A stretch of 36,167 nucleotides of DNA from NCBI GenBank assembly GCA_002894665.1, contig NCRB01000023.1, forward strand, positions 1 to 36,167, in the 5' to 3' direction. Source of the DNA: Salinivenus iranica (GTDB lineage: Bacteria > Bacteroidota > Rhodothermia > Rhodothermales > Salinibacteraceae). Shown here in pieces: positions 1 to 8,822 of the stretch. Made by a program: the position numbers and the translations under genes. Every line of letters begins with the position of its first letter. Position 1 is the first letter of the stretch. The notes under the pieces were generated by a model. The model saw only the letters and a list, made by a program, of their open reading frames with translations. It had not been told where the DNA came from and searched no databases.

Positions 1-38
1 CTTCATTCCCCTGTCTCCGCACACCGGCCGCCCCTCGC

Positions 39-1358
39 ATGTCGTCCAACCAGCGCTTCAAGCTGTTCTCGGATCCGGTGCACGGGTTCATCTCCGTGCC
101 GAAAAACCTCATCATGGACCTCATCCAGACGCCCGAGGTGCAGCGCCTCCGCCGCATCCGCCAGCTGGGGGTGGGGCACCTCGTCTTCCCCGGCGCCGAA
201 CACACCCGCTTCAATCACGCCCTCGGGGCCATGGCGCTGATGCAGGACGCCCTGACCAACCTCTCCGAAAAGGGCACGCCCATTTCCTCCGAGGAACGCA
301 CGGCCGCCCTCGCCGCGGCGCTGCTCCACGACGTGGGCCACGGCGCGTTCTCCCACACGCTGGAGCACCAGCTCATCGACGACTTCGAACACGAAAAGAT
401 GAGTCGAGCGATCCTGCTCCACCTCAACGAGCAGCTGGACGGGGCCCTCGACCTCGCCCTGGCCATCTTCGACGACACCTACGAGCGCCCCTTCTTCCAC
501 CAGCTCGTGTCGAGCCAGCTCGACATGGATCGGCTCGACTACCTGCGCCGCGACTCCTTCTACACCGGCGTGGCGGAAGGCGAGGTGGGCGTGCAGCGCC
601 TCCTCAAAACCATGCGCGTCCATCCCCTGGCCGGCGGGGCCGACTCCGAGATTATGGTGGAGGGCAAGGGCATCTATGCCGTCGAAAACTTCCTCATCTC
701 GCGCCGCCTCATGTACTGGCAGGTGTACATGCACAAGACGGTACTGGCCGGCGACGAAGTGCTCCGGGCCGTTCTTCGCCGGGCCGCCTCGCACCTCGAC
801 GGCCCCAACGCCGGCCCCGACTGGCTCTATCGCGGCTCGCGGCCCCTCCTCTTCTTCCTCGCCCACGACATCCAGGCCCACCAGATCGACGACGACCGCA
901 TCCGCCGCCGCTACTGCGAGATCGACGATACCGACCTGCTCTTTAGCGCGAAGCAATGGATGTGGCAGGACGAGGACCCCGTGCTGGCCGACCTGAGCCG
1001 GCGGTTCATCAACCGCGAGTTCTTCCGCGTCACCTTTCTACCCCGCGAGCCCAGCGCCCCGCAAATCGAGTCGTGGCGACAGCAGGTGGCGGACTGGCTC
1101 GTCGACAACGGCCTCGCCTCCCGCGAAGAGGCCCCCGCGGCGGCCCGGCACTACCTCACGCTCGGGACCTCCCGCCACACCGCCTACGACAGCCACGACG
1201 AGATGATTGGCATTCTGGGGCGCGACGGCACGGCCCGGGAGCTCTCCGAGATGGCCGATACGGCGGCCATCTCCGAGCTCACACAATTTGTCGTCAAACC
1301 CTACGTCTGCTATCCCAAGCCCGTCGACATTGACGTCGATGCCGTGCCGGCGGCATAG
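39..1358 (+). CDS. HD-domain phosphohydrolase (YdhJ/dGTPase-like)
   Basis: A 439-residue soluble protein of the HD superfamily, in the group of dNTPase-like phosphohydrolases (COG1078 style). The metal-binding HD pair is H97-D98 in LLHDVGHGAFSH, preceded by HTRFNHALG (H55, H60), which supplies the first histidine of the motif. The spacing and the N-terminal DPVHGFI segment are typical of this family, as is the later SQLDMDRLDYLRRDS stretch that carries another conserved Asp. Family members remove phosphates from nucleotides or dNTPs; the substrate here cannot be read from sequence. The ATG at 39 is the first start before the conserved DPVHGFI block. It is followed by 223 bp without a gene and looks monocistronic. 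Confidence 0.9.
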   Translation: MSSNQRFKLFSDPVHGFISVPKNLIMDLIQTPEVQRLRRIRQLGVGHLVFPGAEHTRFNHALGAMALMQDALTNLSEKGTPISSEERTAALAAALLHDVGHGAFSHTLEHQLIDDFEHEKMSRAILLHLNEQLDGALDLALAIFDDTYERPFFHQLVSSQLDMDRLDYLRRDSFYTGVAEGEVGVQRLLKTMRVHPLAGGADSEIMVEGKGIYAVENFLISRRLMYWQVYMHKTVLAGDEVLRAVLRRAASHLDGPNAGPDWLYRGSRPLLFFLAHDIQAHQIDDDRIRRRYCEIDDTDLLFSAKQWMWQDEDPVLADLSRRFINREFFRVTFLPREPSAPQIESWRQQVADWLVDNGLASREEAPAAARHYLTLGTSRHTAYDSHDEMIGILGRDGTARELSEMADTAAISELTQFVVKPYVCYPKPVDIDVDAVPAA

Positions 1359-1581
1359 GGGCCGGTTCTCCACTTCTACCGGCTGATGCTCTCGTCCGGC
1401 CCCGGACGACTCATCGTACCCAGCGGCCGGTTCACCGATTGCTCCGCACCCTGTGCACAGTAGGGAGCGTAGAGGGGACGCAATCGGGGGGCTTCCTCAG
1501 GTGCAACCATTTTCGACCACGGGGTGTCTACTGAGGTGTCCCCACTCCTCGCTCGTCCTCTCTCGTCAACGTGCCGCCCTC

Positions 1582-2103
1582 ATGCGCTTCTCTACGTTCA
1601 AGGACCAGGTTGACCTCTACGAGGACCGCATCTACCGCTTTGCCTGCTCACTCCTCAAGAACGAGGTCATTGCGCAAGACGTCACCCAGGACGTCCTCAT
1701 TACGTTCTGGGAGCATCACGAGGATCTTGATGGCGAGCGCGTGCTGCCGTGGCTCCTGCGCGTCACCCGCAACGCCTGCATCGACCAGCACCGCCGCCGC
1801 CAAACCCGGCACAAGACCCTAACGGTGGACACCGAGGGGCTGTCGGATGCCCCGAGCGAGCGCCCCGGGCCCGACGCCCTCGCCGAGGGGTCGGACTTCG
1901 AGGAGCACCTCCACGCCGCCCTCGACCGCGTCGACCCGCCCTACCGGCAGGTGGTCGAGCTTCGGGAGCTGCAGGAACTCAAGTACAAGGAGATCGCCGA
2001 GGCGCTCGACATGCCCCTGAACACCGTCAAAGTCTACATCCACCGGGGGCGCAAGAAGCTCCGCCGGCAGCTCTCCGATCGCCTCGACTACGCACCGGCG
2101 TAG
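1582..2103 (+). CDS. ECF-type RNA polymerase sigma factor
   Basis: A 173-residue sigma-70 family protein of the extracytoplasmic-function type. Region 2 is residues ~1-75, with the core-binding and -10 recognition helices around DVTQDVLITFWEHHEDL. Region 4 is residues ~115-165, with the helix-turn-helix LKYKEIAEALDMPLNTVKVY and a basic tail RGRKKLRRQL. There is no region 3, as expected for ECF factors. The open frame extends upstream to 1453, but those residues are low-quality and the family begins at MRFSTFKDQVDLY, so the ATG at 1582 is chosen. ECF factors usually sit next to an anti-sigma gene; here the next gene is tryptophanase and the previous one an HD protein, so no regulator partner is visible. 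Confidence 0.9.
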   Translation: MRFSTFKDQVDLYEDRIYRFACSLLKNEVIAQDVTQDVLITFWEHHEDLDGERVLPWLLRVTRNACIDQHRRRQTRHKTLTVDTEGLSDAPSERPGPDALAEGSDFEEHLHAALDRVDPPYRQVVELRELQELKYKEIAEALDMPLNTVKVYIHRGRKKLRRQLSDRLDYAPA

Positions 2104-2189
2104 TAGGCGCACGGGCAGTCTCGTTGTCCTTTGGCGGCCCAGTCGGTAGGTTGGACACCAGCTCATCTCTCAACAGTCCCCGCCGTGCC

Positions 2190-3608
2190 ATGGACACCAT
2201 CATCGAGCCGTTTCGGATTAAGTCCGTTGAGCCGATTCGGATGACCTCCCGGGCCGAACGGGAGCGTCTGATCCGCGAGGCGCACTACAACCTCTTCAAC
2301 CTGCACGCCGACGACGTCATCATCGACCTGCTCACGGACTCGGGCACCTCGGCCATGAGTGCCGCGCAGTGGGCGGGCCTCATGCAGGGTGATGAGAGCT
2401 ACGCGGGCTCTCCCTCCTATTTCCGCTTCGAGGAGGCGGTGAAGGAGCTCATGCCCTTTGAGCACGTGGTGCCGACCCACCAGGGGCGGGCCGCCGAGCG
2501 CATCCTGATGGGCATCGTGGCGGGGCCCGAGGCAAAAATTCCGAGCAACACGCACTTCGACACCACCCGCGCCAACATCGAATCGACGGGCGCTGAGGCC
2601 GTCGATCTGGTGATTGAGGAGGGCCTCGATCCGGATGCCGACCATCCGTTTAAGGGAAACATGGACCTGGACCGGCTGGGCGCCTTCCTCGACACCCACG
2701 GCGAGCACGTGCCGCTCGTGATGCTCACCGTCACAAACAACACCGGGGGCGGACAGCCCGTCTCGATGGCGAACATTCGCGGCGCCAAGGCCCTCTGCGA
2801 GGAGCACGACGTGCCCCTCTTCCTCGACGCCTGCCGCTTCGCCGAAAATGCCTACTTCATCAAACAGCGCGAGGAAGGCTTCGGCGACTCGTCGGTCAAG
2901 GAGATCGTGCGGGAGATGTTCTCCCACGTGGACGGCATGACGATGAGCGCCAAGAAGGACGCGCTCGTCAATATCGGCGGCTGGCTGGCCCTCGATGACG
3001 ACGACTGGGCCCGCGAGGCGCGCAACCAGCTGATCCTCACCGAAGGCTTTCCGACGTACGGCGGCCTGGCGGGGCGTGACCTGGAAGCGATCGCCGTCGG
3101 CCTCCGCGAGATCGTGGACGAGGACTACCTGGAATACCGCATGGCCTCGACCCGCTACCTGGGCAATGCCCTCACGAACCTCGGCGTCCCCATCGTGACG
3201 CCCGTGGGCGGCCATGCCGTCTACATCGACGCGAAGCGGTTTCTCTCCCACCTCCCCCCGCTGGAGTACCCGGCGCAGGCGCTCGCCGTCGCCCTCTACA
3301 CGACCGGCGGCATCCGCGGCGTAGAAATCGGCTCGGTGATGTTTGGTCGTCAACCGGATGGCTCCGAGGAGCCGGCCGACCAGGAGCTTCTCCGCCTCGC
3401 CATCCCGCGACGCGTCTACACCCAGAGCCACGTCGACTACGTGATCGAGTGCTTTGAGGAACTCGTGGACCGGGCGGACGAGATTCCCGGCTACGAGATT
3501 ACGGAGGAGCCGCCCCAGCTCCGCCACTTTACCGCTCACTTCCGCCCCCTCGACCCGTCCGCCGTCCACCGCGAGACGACGCCCCCAGCCCACGAGCACG
3601 AGGCGTAG
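2190..3608 (+). CDS. tnaA: Tryptophanase (PLP-dependent beta-eliminating lyase)
   Basis: A 472-residue protein matching tryptophanase/tyrosine phenol-lyase end to end, with EPFRIKSVEP at the N-terminus. PLP is bound through the lysine of MSAKKDALV (K256 by alignment with E. coli K270). Two recalled discriminating positions favour tryptophanase over tyrosine phenol-lyase: Asp in HFDTTR (Thr in TPL) and Ile in VEIGS (Arg in TPL). The reaction splits tryptophan to indole, pyruvate and ammonia in the cytoplasm. The ATG at 2190 fits the family N-terminus; the upstream frame (from 1749) is only an overlap with the sigma gene. No tnaC-like leader or tnaB permease is seen nearby. It converges on the asparaginase gene with a 20-bp gap. 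Confidence 0.92.
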   Translation: MDTIIEPFRIKSVEPIRMTSRAERERLIREAHYNLFNLHADDVIIDLLTDSGTSAMSAAQWAGLMQGDESYAGSPSYFRFEEAVKELMPFEHVVPTHQGRAAERILMGIVAGPEAKIPSNTHFDTTRANIESTGAEAVDLVIEEGLDPDADHPFKGNMDLDRLGAFLDTHGEHVPLVMLTVTNNTGGGQPVSMANIRGAKALCEEHDVPLFLDACRFAENAYFIKQREEGFGDSSVKEIVREMFSHVDGMTMSAKKDALVNIGGWLALDDDDWAREARNQLILTEGFPTYGGLAGRDLEAIAVGLREIVDEDYLEYRMASTRYLGNALTNLGVPIVTPVGGHAVYIDAKRFLSHLPPLEYPAQALAVALYTTGGIRGVEIGSVMFGRQPDGSEEPADQELLRLAIPRRVYTQSHVDYVIECFEELVDRADEIPGYEITEEPPQLRHFTAHFRPLDPSAVHRETTPPAHEHEA

Positions 3609-3629
3609 CGCTCGCCCAAGGCGCCTCGT
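3598..3629. terminator. Shared hairpin across the tnaA/ansA convergent stops
   Basis: Perfect 8-bp arms ACGAGGCG (3598-3605) and CGCCTCGT (3622-3629) flank a 16-base loop. The left arm lies in the last codons of tnaA, and the right arm reaches the stop codon of the opposing asparaginase gene. A T-run is absent on both sides, so this is a possible weak bidirectional terminator, not a classic one. Confidence 0.4.
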
Positions 3630-4717
3630 TAGCGGTACCCGGCCAGGCGGCGGCGCGCCCGGCCCAGCGACGGCGGCACGTCCTCGGGCGGCGTGAGCTC
3701 GCCGCGCAGGTTTTGCTGCGTGAGGGCGCGCACCTCCGCCGGCGGGTGCCCCTGCTCGAATAGGTAGTACAGCTTGGCGAGGGCCGCCTCGGTCGTCATG
3801 TCGTACCCGCTCACCACGCCCGCCTCGGCCAACGCGTGCCCGGTTGCGTAGAGATCGAGGTCCGCCGTGCCGCGGAGGGGCTGCGTGACGGCCACCACGA
3901 CGACGCCGCGCTCCGTGGCCCGCCGAAGGGCGGCGAGGAATTGCTCGTTTGAAGACGGCGCGTTTCCGGAGCCGAAGCACTCCAGCACCACGCCCTGCAC
4001 GGGCGGAGCCAACACGTTTTCGAGGTACTCGGCCTCCAGCCCCGGAAAGAGGCGAAAGGCCGACACCGTCGCGCCCCCCAGCGCCGTCACGTCGGGCGGG
4101 CGGGCCGGACGCTCGGGCGTGGGCACCCGGTCCCAATCCACGTCCAGGTTGATGCCCGCCGTGCCCACCGGGGGAAAATTGGGCGAGTCAAACGCCGCGA
4201 AGGCGTCCGCATTGACTTTTGTCGTGCGATTTCCGCGGTAGAGCCGGTCGTTGAAGAAGAGATGCACCCCGGCGAGCCGATCGGCGTACTGCCCCAGCAG
4301 CAGGAGCGACGTGAGGAGGTTGCTCTGCGCATCGGTCCGCGTGGCGGCCAGGGGGAGCTGCGAGCCCGTAAGGACCACCGGCTTGTCCAGCGGCTGGAGC
4401 ATGAAGGAGAGGGCCGAGGCCGTAAACGCCATCGTGTCCGTCCCGTGCACCACAAGAAAGCCGTCGTAGTCGGCGTGGTGGTCCCGGATGAGCTCCGCGA
4501 TCCGCAGCCAGTCAGCCGGGGCCATGTTGGAGCTGTCGAGCAGGGGGGCCAGCTCATAGACGTCGTACGTCGGCACGTCCGCCGCCTGGAAGGGCGGCAA
4601 CTCGGCCATTCGTCGCTGCAGGTAGCCGGGCGCCGGGGCGTACCCGTCGTCGGTTTCCCGCATGCCGATGGTGCCCCCGGCGTAGGCCACAAAAATGCGA
4701 GGCGACGATTGGCTCAC
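3629..4717 (-). CDS. ansA: Type I (cytoplasmic) L-asparaginase
   Basis: A 362-residue asparaginase that hydrolyses L-asparagine to aspartate and ammonia. The first catalytic threonine is T16 in VAYAGGTIGM, and the second is T93 followed by D94 in VVHGTDTMAFTA. A lysine in the TTKVNADAF segment fits the third catalytic element. The absence of a signal peptide and the ~360-residue length match the cytoplasmic AnsA-type enzymes and not the periplasmic type II group. The start is a GTG at 4717 (MSQSSPRIF); the glycine-rich catalytic loop follows directly, which leaves little room for another start. It lies 24 bp downstream of hpt on the same strand and is probably the last gene of that operon. 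Confidence 0.92.
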   Translation of the reverse strand: MSQSSPRIFVAYAGGTIGMRETDDGYAPAPGYLQRRMAELPPFQAADVPTYDVYELAPLLDSSNMAPADWLRIAELIRDHHADYDGFLVVHGTDTMAFTASALSFMLQPLDKPVVLTGSQLPLAATRTDAQSNLLTSLLLLGQYADRLAGVHLFFNDRLYRGNRTTKVNADAFAAFDSPNFPPVGTAGINLDVDWDRVPTPERPARPPDVTALGGATVSAFRLFPGLEAEYLENVLAPPVQGVVLECFGSGNAPSSNEQFLAALRRATERGVVVVAVTQPLRGTADLDLYATGHALAEAGVVSGYDMTTEAALAKLYYLFEQGHPPAEVRALTQQNLRGELTPPEDVPPSLGRARRRLAGYR

Positions 4718-4741
4718 GGTCAGCGGGGCCGGAATGGACGA

Positions 4742-5332
4742 TTACGCGGAGTCATCCAGAATGTAGATGTCGCCCAGGTTGCGGGCAAGCTGTCCGTAGT
4801 CCAACCCGTAGCCAATCACGAACAGGTCGGGAATCTGAAAGCCCACGTAGTCGAGCGTGAGGTCGGGCTCGGTGGCCTCGGGCTTGTGCAGGAGCGTGGC
4901 CACGCGGAGCGACGCAGGGCTGTATTCCCGCAGGCGGTCCTTGATGAACTCCATCGTGAGGCCCGTGTCCACGATGTCTTCGACGATGATCACCTCCCGC
5001 CCCTCCAGGTCGGCGTCGATGCTTTTGAGTTCGTGCACTTCGCCACTCGACACCTTCGCCGCGCCGTACGAGGACAGCTTGATAAAGTCGATCTCACAGT
5101 CGATGTCGAGCGCCCGCATCAGGTCGGCGGTAAACATAAATGCCCCATTGAGCACGCTGACCAGGATGGGGTTTTGGCCCGCGTACTGATCGCCAATCTG
5201 GCGACCCATTTCCTGGACGCGCGTCCGAATGGTGTCAGCGTCGAGATAGCGGCGAAAACGATCGCCCCGGTACGAAACGGTGGCGTCGCCGGGTTCGACG
5301 GGGGCGGCGGTGAGATCGCGGGTGGAAGGCAT
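4742..5332 (-). CDS. hpt: Hypoxanthine phosphoribosyltransferase
   Basis: A 196-residue purine-salvage enzyme transferring the phosphoribosyl group of PRPP to hypoxanthine or guanine. The PRPP-binding motif is VIIVEDIVDTGLTM in the middle of the protein, and the C-terminal GYGLDYGQLARNLGDIYIL is characteristic of bacterial Hpt. The ORF runs to 5383, but the ATG at 5332 (MPSTRDLTAA) gives the usual family length. It follows tilS by 66 bp and precedes the asparaginase gene by 24 bp. The tilS-hpt adjacency is conserved in many bacteria, where ftsH often follows; here ansA takes that place. Confidence 0.93.
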   Translation of the reverse strand: MPSTRDLTAAPVEPGDATVSYRGDRFRRYLDADTIRTRVQEMGRQIGDQYAGQNPILVSVLNGAFMFTADLMRALDIDCEIDFIKLSSYGAAKVSSGEVHELKSIDADLEGREVIIVEDIVDTGLTMEFIKDRLREYSPASLRVATLLHKPEATEPDLTLDYVGFQIPDLFVIGYGLDYGQLARNLGDIYILDDSA

Positions 5333-5398
5333 AAGCGAGGGCCTACGGGTGGGACGAAGGATGACAGGGATTCGCACTGGCAAAAAGCTACGCGGCGG

Positions 5399-6847
5399 CT
5401 ACGGCGAATTGCAATCGTCCGAGGCATTTTCACGATTGGGGTCTTGCCGCGGCCGCCACGAGAGGTGGGCCACCCGTTCGGTCTCCGGACGGACCCGCAC
5501 GCGGTGGTCGAGCCGGTGGCCGATCACCCAAGCCAGGTGATGGTCGGTTGCGAGCACGCACGTGGCGGCGCGGCGATGCGGCGGGACCTGGTTGTCGGTC
5601 AGCAGGTCGCTGACGAGCTTGGTGCCCTCCATTCCTAACGGCTGGACCCGGTCTCCCTCCTGCCAGGAGCGGAGCGTGAGCGGGTCGGGCAGGCGGTCGA
5701 GATCGGCGTACGCCTCGTAGCGCGAGCCGGGGTCCAGCCGCGCGGGCGCCCGGTCCATCGGGTCGAGCCGGAAGGTGCCCGTCGCCACGGGCACGTCCTC
5801 GCCCCACGGCACCGGCGTGGGCGCCACCCGGGCCGCTGCGTCGGCCCGTGGCACAAACCGGAGCCGGTCCCGCTCGCGCCAGACGGTCCCCTCCGCCACC
5901 TCGAACCTCGCCCCCGGCTGCGCCTCAATGAGCGCGGCCAGCTCCTCGGCGACGGCGTGCGTCTCGGGGGCCTCCGGGAGCGTACGGGCCAGCGCCTCCA
6001 GCAGCATGCGACGCTGCCACACGGCGGGTTCCGCCCGTAGGGCGTCGAGATCGACTGCGCCCCCATGCGCCGTGCGCCAGAATCCGCCCGCCATGCGCTC
6101 CTCCAGCGCCGGCGTGAGCGTCGCGTCGACGTACTCGCGCATCAGGGTCGCCGCCCGCGCCACGTTCTCCGACGCGCCGGGGAAGCGGTCCTCGATCTTG
6201 GGGAGAATTGCGGTGCGAAGGGCCGCCCGGTCGTAGGATGGGTCTTCGTTGGAGGGGTCCTGTCGCCACGGGATGTCCTGAGCCGCCGCGTAGTCTTCGA
6301 TCTCGGATCGGGCAAGGGACAGGAGCGGACGCACGAGCGAAATGGTGGGATCGGCCCGGAGTGCCCGTGCAGGCGGCATGCCCGCCAGCCCGTCCGGCCC
6401 GGCGCCGCGAAAGAGATTGAGCAGAACCGTTTCGGTCTGATCGTCGCGGTGATGGCCGACGGCCGCCGCCGAACAGTTCGCGTCCCGGGCGGCGTCGGCG
6501 AGGGCATCGTAGCGCAGCCGTCGGGCCGCCTCCTGCAGCGATTCGTCGGTCGCCTCCGCCCGCTGCTTGGCGTCGAGCGTGACGACGCGGAGCGGCACGC
6601 CGTGCTGTTCACAGTACCGGCGCACGAGGGCCTCGTCCTCTTCCGCGCCCGGCCGCAGCCCATAGTTCACGTGGAGCCCCGCCGCCTCGTACCCAAGGGT
6701 CCGGAGCACCGCAAGGCAGACCATCGAGTCGGGCCCACCGCTGACGCCCACGAGTACGCGCTGCCCCGAGCGCAAAAGCGCATGGCGGTCGATACACTGG
6801 GCCACCCGGTCGGGCAGATCGTCGGTCATCCGAGCTGACTGATTCAT
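5399..6847 (-). CDS. tilS: tRNA(Ile)-lysidine synthase
   Basis: A 482-residue N-type ATP pyrophosphatase that attaches lysine to C34 of the CAU-anticodon tRNA-Ile, switching its reading from AUG to AUA. The PP-loop is SGGPDS at residues 36-41 (VLVGVSGGPDSMVC), with further family blocks HVNYGLRPGAEEDE and VGHHRDDQTETVLLNLFRGA. The C-terminal TilS_C domain is present (LRSWQEGDRVQPLGMEGTK), so the protein is the full-length form. The ATG at 6847 is chosen because the ORF upstream to 7120 overlaps mutL and has no family similarity. It starts only 7 bp after the mutL stop, indicating co-transcription. Confidence 0.95.
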   Translation of the reverse strand: MNQSARMTDDLPDRVAQCIDRHALLRSGQRVLVGVSGGPDSMVCLAVLRTLGYEAAGLHVNYGLRPGAEEDEALVRRYCEQHGVPLRVVTLDAKQRAEATDESLQEAARRLRYDALADAARDANCSAAAVGHHRDDQTETVLLNLFRGAGPDGLAGMPPARALRADPTISLVRPLLSLARSEIEDYAAAQDIPWRQDPSNEDPSYDRAALRTAILPKIEDRFPGASENVARAATLMREYVDATLTPALEERMAGGFWRTAHGGAVDLDALRAEPAVWQRRMLLEALARTLPEAPETHAVAEELAALIEAQPGARFEVAEGTVWRERDRLRFVPRADAAARVAPTPVPWGEDVPVATGTFRLDPMDRAPARLDPGSRYEAYADLDRLPDPLTLRSWQEGDRVQPLGMEGTKLVSDLLTDNQVPPHRRAATCVLATDHHLAWVIGHRLDHRVRVRPETERVAHLSWRPRQDPNRENASDDCNSP

Positions 6848-6854
6848 GAAGGGA

Positions 6855-8801
6855 CTACCGGCCAAACCGGTCGTCAATCTCTTCCATCGACCACTTCTCC
6901 ATTGTAGGGGTGCCCGAGGGGTCGGCGTACGGCATTTCGCAGTCAAACAGGTCGCGGAGCAGGGCGCGTCGCTCGTTCTCGGAAAGGGGCTGGCCGCGGG
7001 CGACGGCACTCTGCTGGGCCAGGGTCCGGGCCAGGCGCTCGCGCCGCTCGTCGGACACCGTGTCCTGCTCGGTCTTGTACTGGTCGAGGAGGTCTTCCAG
7101 AATGCCGCTCTCGTCGCCATCCGGCACGTCGGCCGGCACGCCGCGCACCGCCACGGTCCGCCCGCTCATCCGCTCGATTTCGAACCCGAGCGCCCGCAGG
7201 TCCGGCAGCAACTCCTCGAAGAGGTCGGAGTCGGACGGATCTAATTCCACCGTGTGCGGGAAAAGCAGCTGCTGGGACGGGCCCTGCCCTTCCGACAGCC
7301 GCGCCCGATGCTTTTCGTAGAGCACCCGCACGTGGGCCGCCCGCTGGTCCACCATCATGAGTCCCGTGTCGGTGGGCGTGAGGATGTAGGTGTCATGCAG
7401 GCCCCACACGGGGCGACGCATCCCTCCGGCGCCGTCACGTCCCTCCGTGCCCGTGTCCGGGGACGCATCGTCCGCGGGGCCCGTGTCTTCCGGCCCTTCG
7501 TAGAGCGTCGTGGAAAGCGATCCCGACGCCTCCCCCTCGCTCCGAGACGCGGGCGGCACGGAGTCCCCGTCGCGTTCGGGGCTCGTTGAGGGACGGGCCG
7601 CGGGCGACGACGGCGGCTGCTTCGACGCGTCCGCGTCCGACCGGCGGGGCTGGAAAGAGGTCGGGCGCGAGGGCGTCCCCGACCGTGAGGTCGCCCCCCC
7701 CGTCCCGTCGGATCGATCGCGTCCCGACGCGGAGGCCGCCGCGTCGTCAGCGTCGAACTGCGGCGTCACGTGCACGCGGCCCAGCGCCTCGCGCACCGCA
7801 CTTCGCAGGAAGCCGTAGATGCCGCTTTGATCGTCGAACTTGACCTCCGACTTCTGCGGGTGCACGTTCACGTCCACCCGTCGGGGGTCCATCTCGAGGA
7901 ACAGCGCGAAAAAGGGGAACGCCCCGTCGGGCAGGAGGTCGCCGTACGCCTTCTTGACGGCGTGGCTCAGGTACTGGTCGCGCACGTAGCGCTCGTTCAC
8001 GAACAGAAACTGCTGCCCCCGCGTCTTCCGATGGAACTCGGGCGTGCCGACGAACCCGCGGAGTGTGAGGTCACTGGAGGCGTCCCGAACCGGCACCAGC
8101 TGCCCGTCGTGCTCGTCCCCAAAGAGGCCGAGGATCCGCTCCTTGAGGGCCGCGGAGGCCTCCTCGGACTGGGCAGCGGGGAGGTCATAGTGCTCGTGCC
8201 CGTCGTGCTCCATGCGCACCGCCACTCGCGGATGGGCGAGCGCCAGGACCTGCACCGTGGTGCTCAGGTGCTTTAGCTCCGTGGCGGGCGTCTTCAGGAA
8301 GTTGCGGCGGGCGGGGACGTTGTAGAACAGATTCTGAACGGCGACCGAGGTGCCCTGCGGGGCGGCACAGGGGCGGTGCTCCGTAATCTCGCCCCCCTCC
8401 ACGCGCACCAGGGTGCCGGCCTCATCCTCCACCCGCTTCGTCTTGAGCGTCACCTGCGAGACGGCGGCGATGGACGCCAGCGCCTCGCCTCGAAAGCCGA
8501 GCGTGCGAATGCGCTCCAGATCGTCGACCGACCGGATTTTGCTGGTGGCGTGCCGCTCAAAACAGCGCGCCGCGTCCGCCCGGCTCATCCCACACCCGTC
8601 GTCGATCACCTGCACGAGCGTGCTCCCGGCCTCCTTGAGAATGACCTCCAACGACGAGGCCCCCGCATCCAGGGCGTTCTCCAGCAGCTCTTTCGCCACC
8701 GACGCCGGGCGCTGCACCACCTCGCCGGCGGCGATCTGATTTGCAAGACGGTCCGACATCACCTCAATGATGCCGTCCGATCCGGTGGAGTCGTCAGCCA
8801 C
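6855..8801 (-). CDS. mutL: DNA mismatch repair protein MutL
   Basis: A 648-residue GHKL ATPase that couples MutS mismatch recognition to downstream repair. The N-terminal ATPase motifs are intact: NQIAAGEVVQRPASVAKEL, ENALDAGA (residues 41-48), DDGCGM (67-72) and TLGFRGEAL (100-108). A long acidic, Ser/Pro-rich linker follows (~residues 345-465), then the dimerisation domain. The endonuclease metal motif DQHA(X)2E(X)4E is degenerate, reading DQRAAHVRVLYE near residue 485. The usual C-terminal Cys motifs are also replaced (QQSAVARGQ; CEMPYADPSGTPTM). The start is a GTG at 8801, giving IIEVMSDRLANQIAAGEVV in the normal place. It lies between a small membrane protein gene and tilS. Confidence 0.95.
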   Translation of the reverse strand: MADDSTGSDGIIEVMSDRLANQIAAGEVVQRPASVAKELLENALDAGASSLEVILKEAGSTLVQVIDDGCGMSRADAARCFERHATSKIRSVDDLERIRTLGFRGEALASIAAVSQVTLKTKRVEDEAGTLVRVEGGEITEHRPCAAPQGTSVAVQNLFYNVPARRNFLKTPATELKHLSTTVQVLALAHPRVAVRMEHDGHEHYDLPAAQSEEASAALKERILGLFGDEHDGQLVPVRDASSDLTLRGFVGTPEFHRKTRGQQFLFVNERYVRDQYLSHAVKKAYGDLLPDGAFPFFALFLEMDPRRVDVNVHPQKSEVKFDDQSGIYGFLRSAVREALGRVHVTPQFDADDAAASASGRDRSDGTGGATSRSGTPSRPTSFQPRRSDADASKQPPSSPAARPSTSPERDGDSVPPASRSEGEASGSLSTTLYEGPEDTGPADDASPDTGTEGRDGAGGMRRPVWGLHDTYILTPTDTGLMMVDQRAAHVRVLYEKHRARLSEGQGPSQQLLFPHTVELDPSDSDLFEELLPDLRALGFEIERMSGRTVAVRGVPADVPDGDESGILEDLLDQYKTEQDTVSDERRERLARTLAQQSAVARGQPLSENERRALLRDLFDCEMPYADPSGTPTMEKWSMEEIDDRFGR

Positions 8802-8822
8802 AATAGAACACCACAGGTTCGC

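Noticed and set aside
2128-2160. A Bacteroidota-type promoter (TTTG ... TAGGTTGG) before tnaA.
   Set aside because: The spacing between the two elements is only about 13 bases, too short for the known consensus, and the second element has a mismatch.
2163-4136. A 657-codon minus-strand frame covering tnaA and part of ansA.
   Set aside because: It overlaps two well-supported genes and has only compositional openness.
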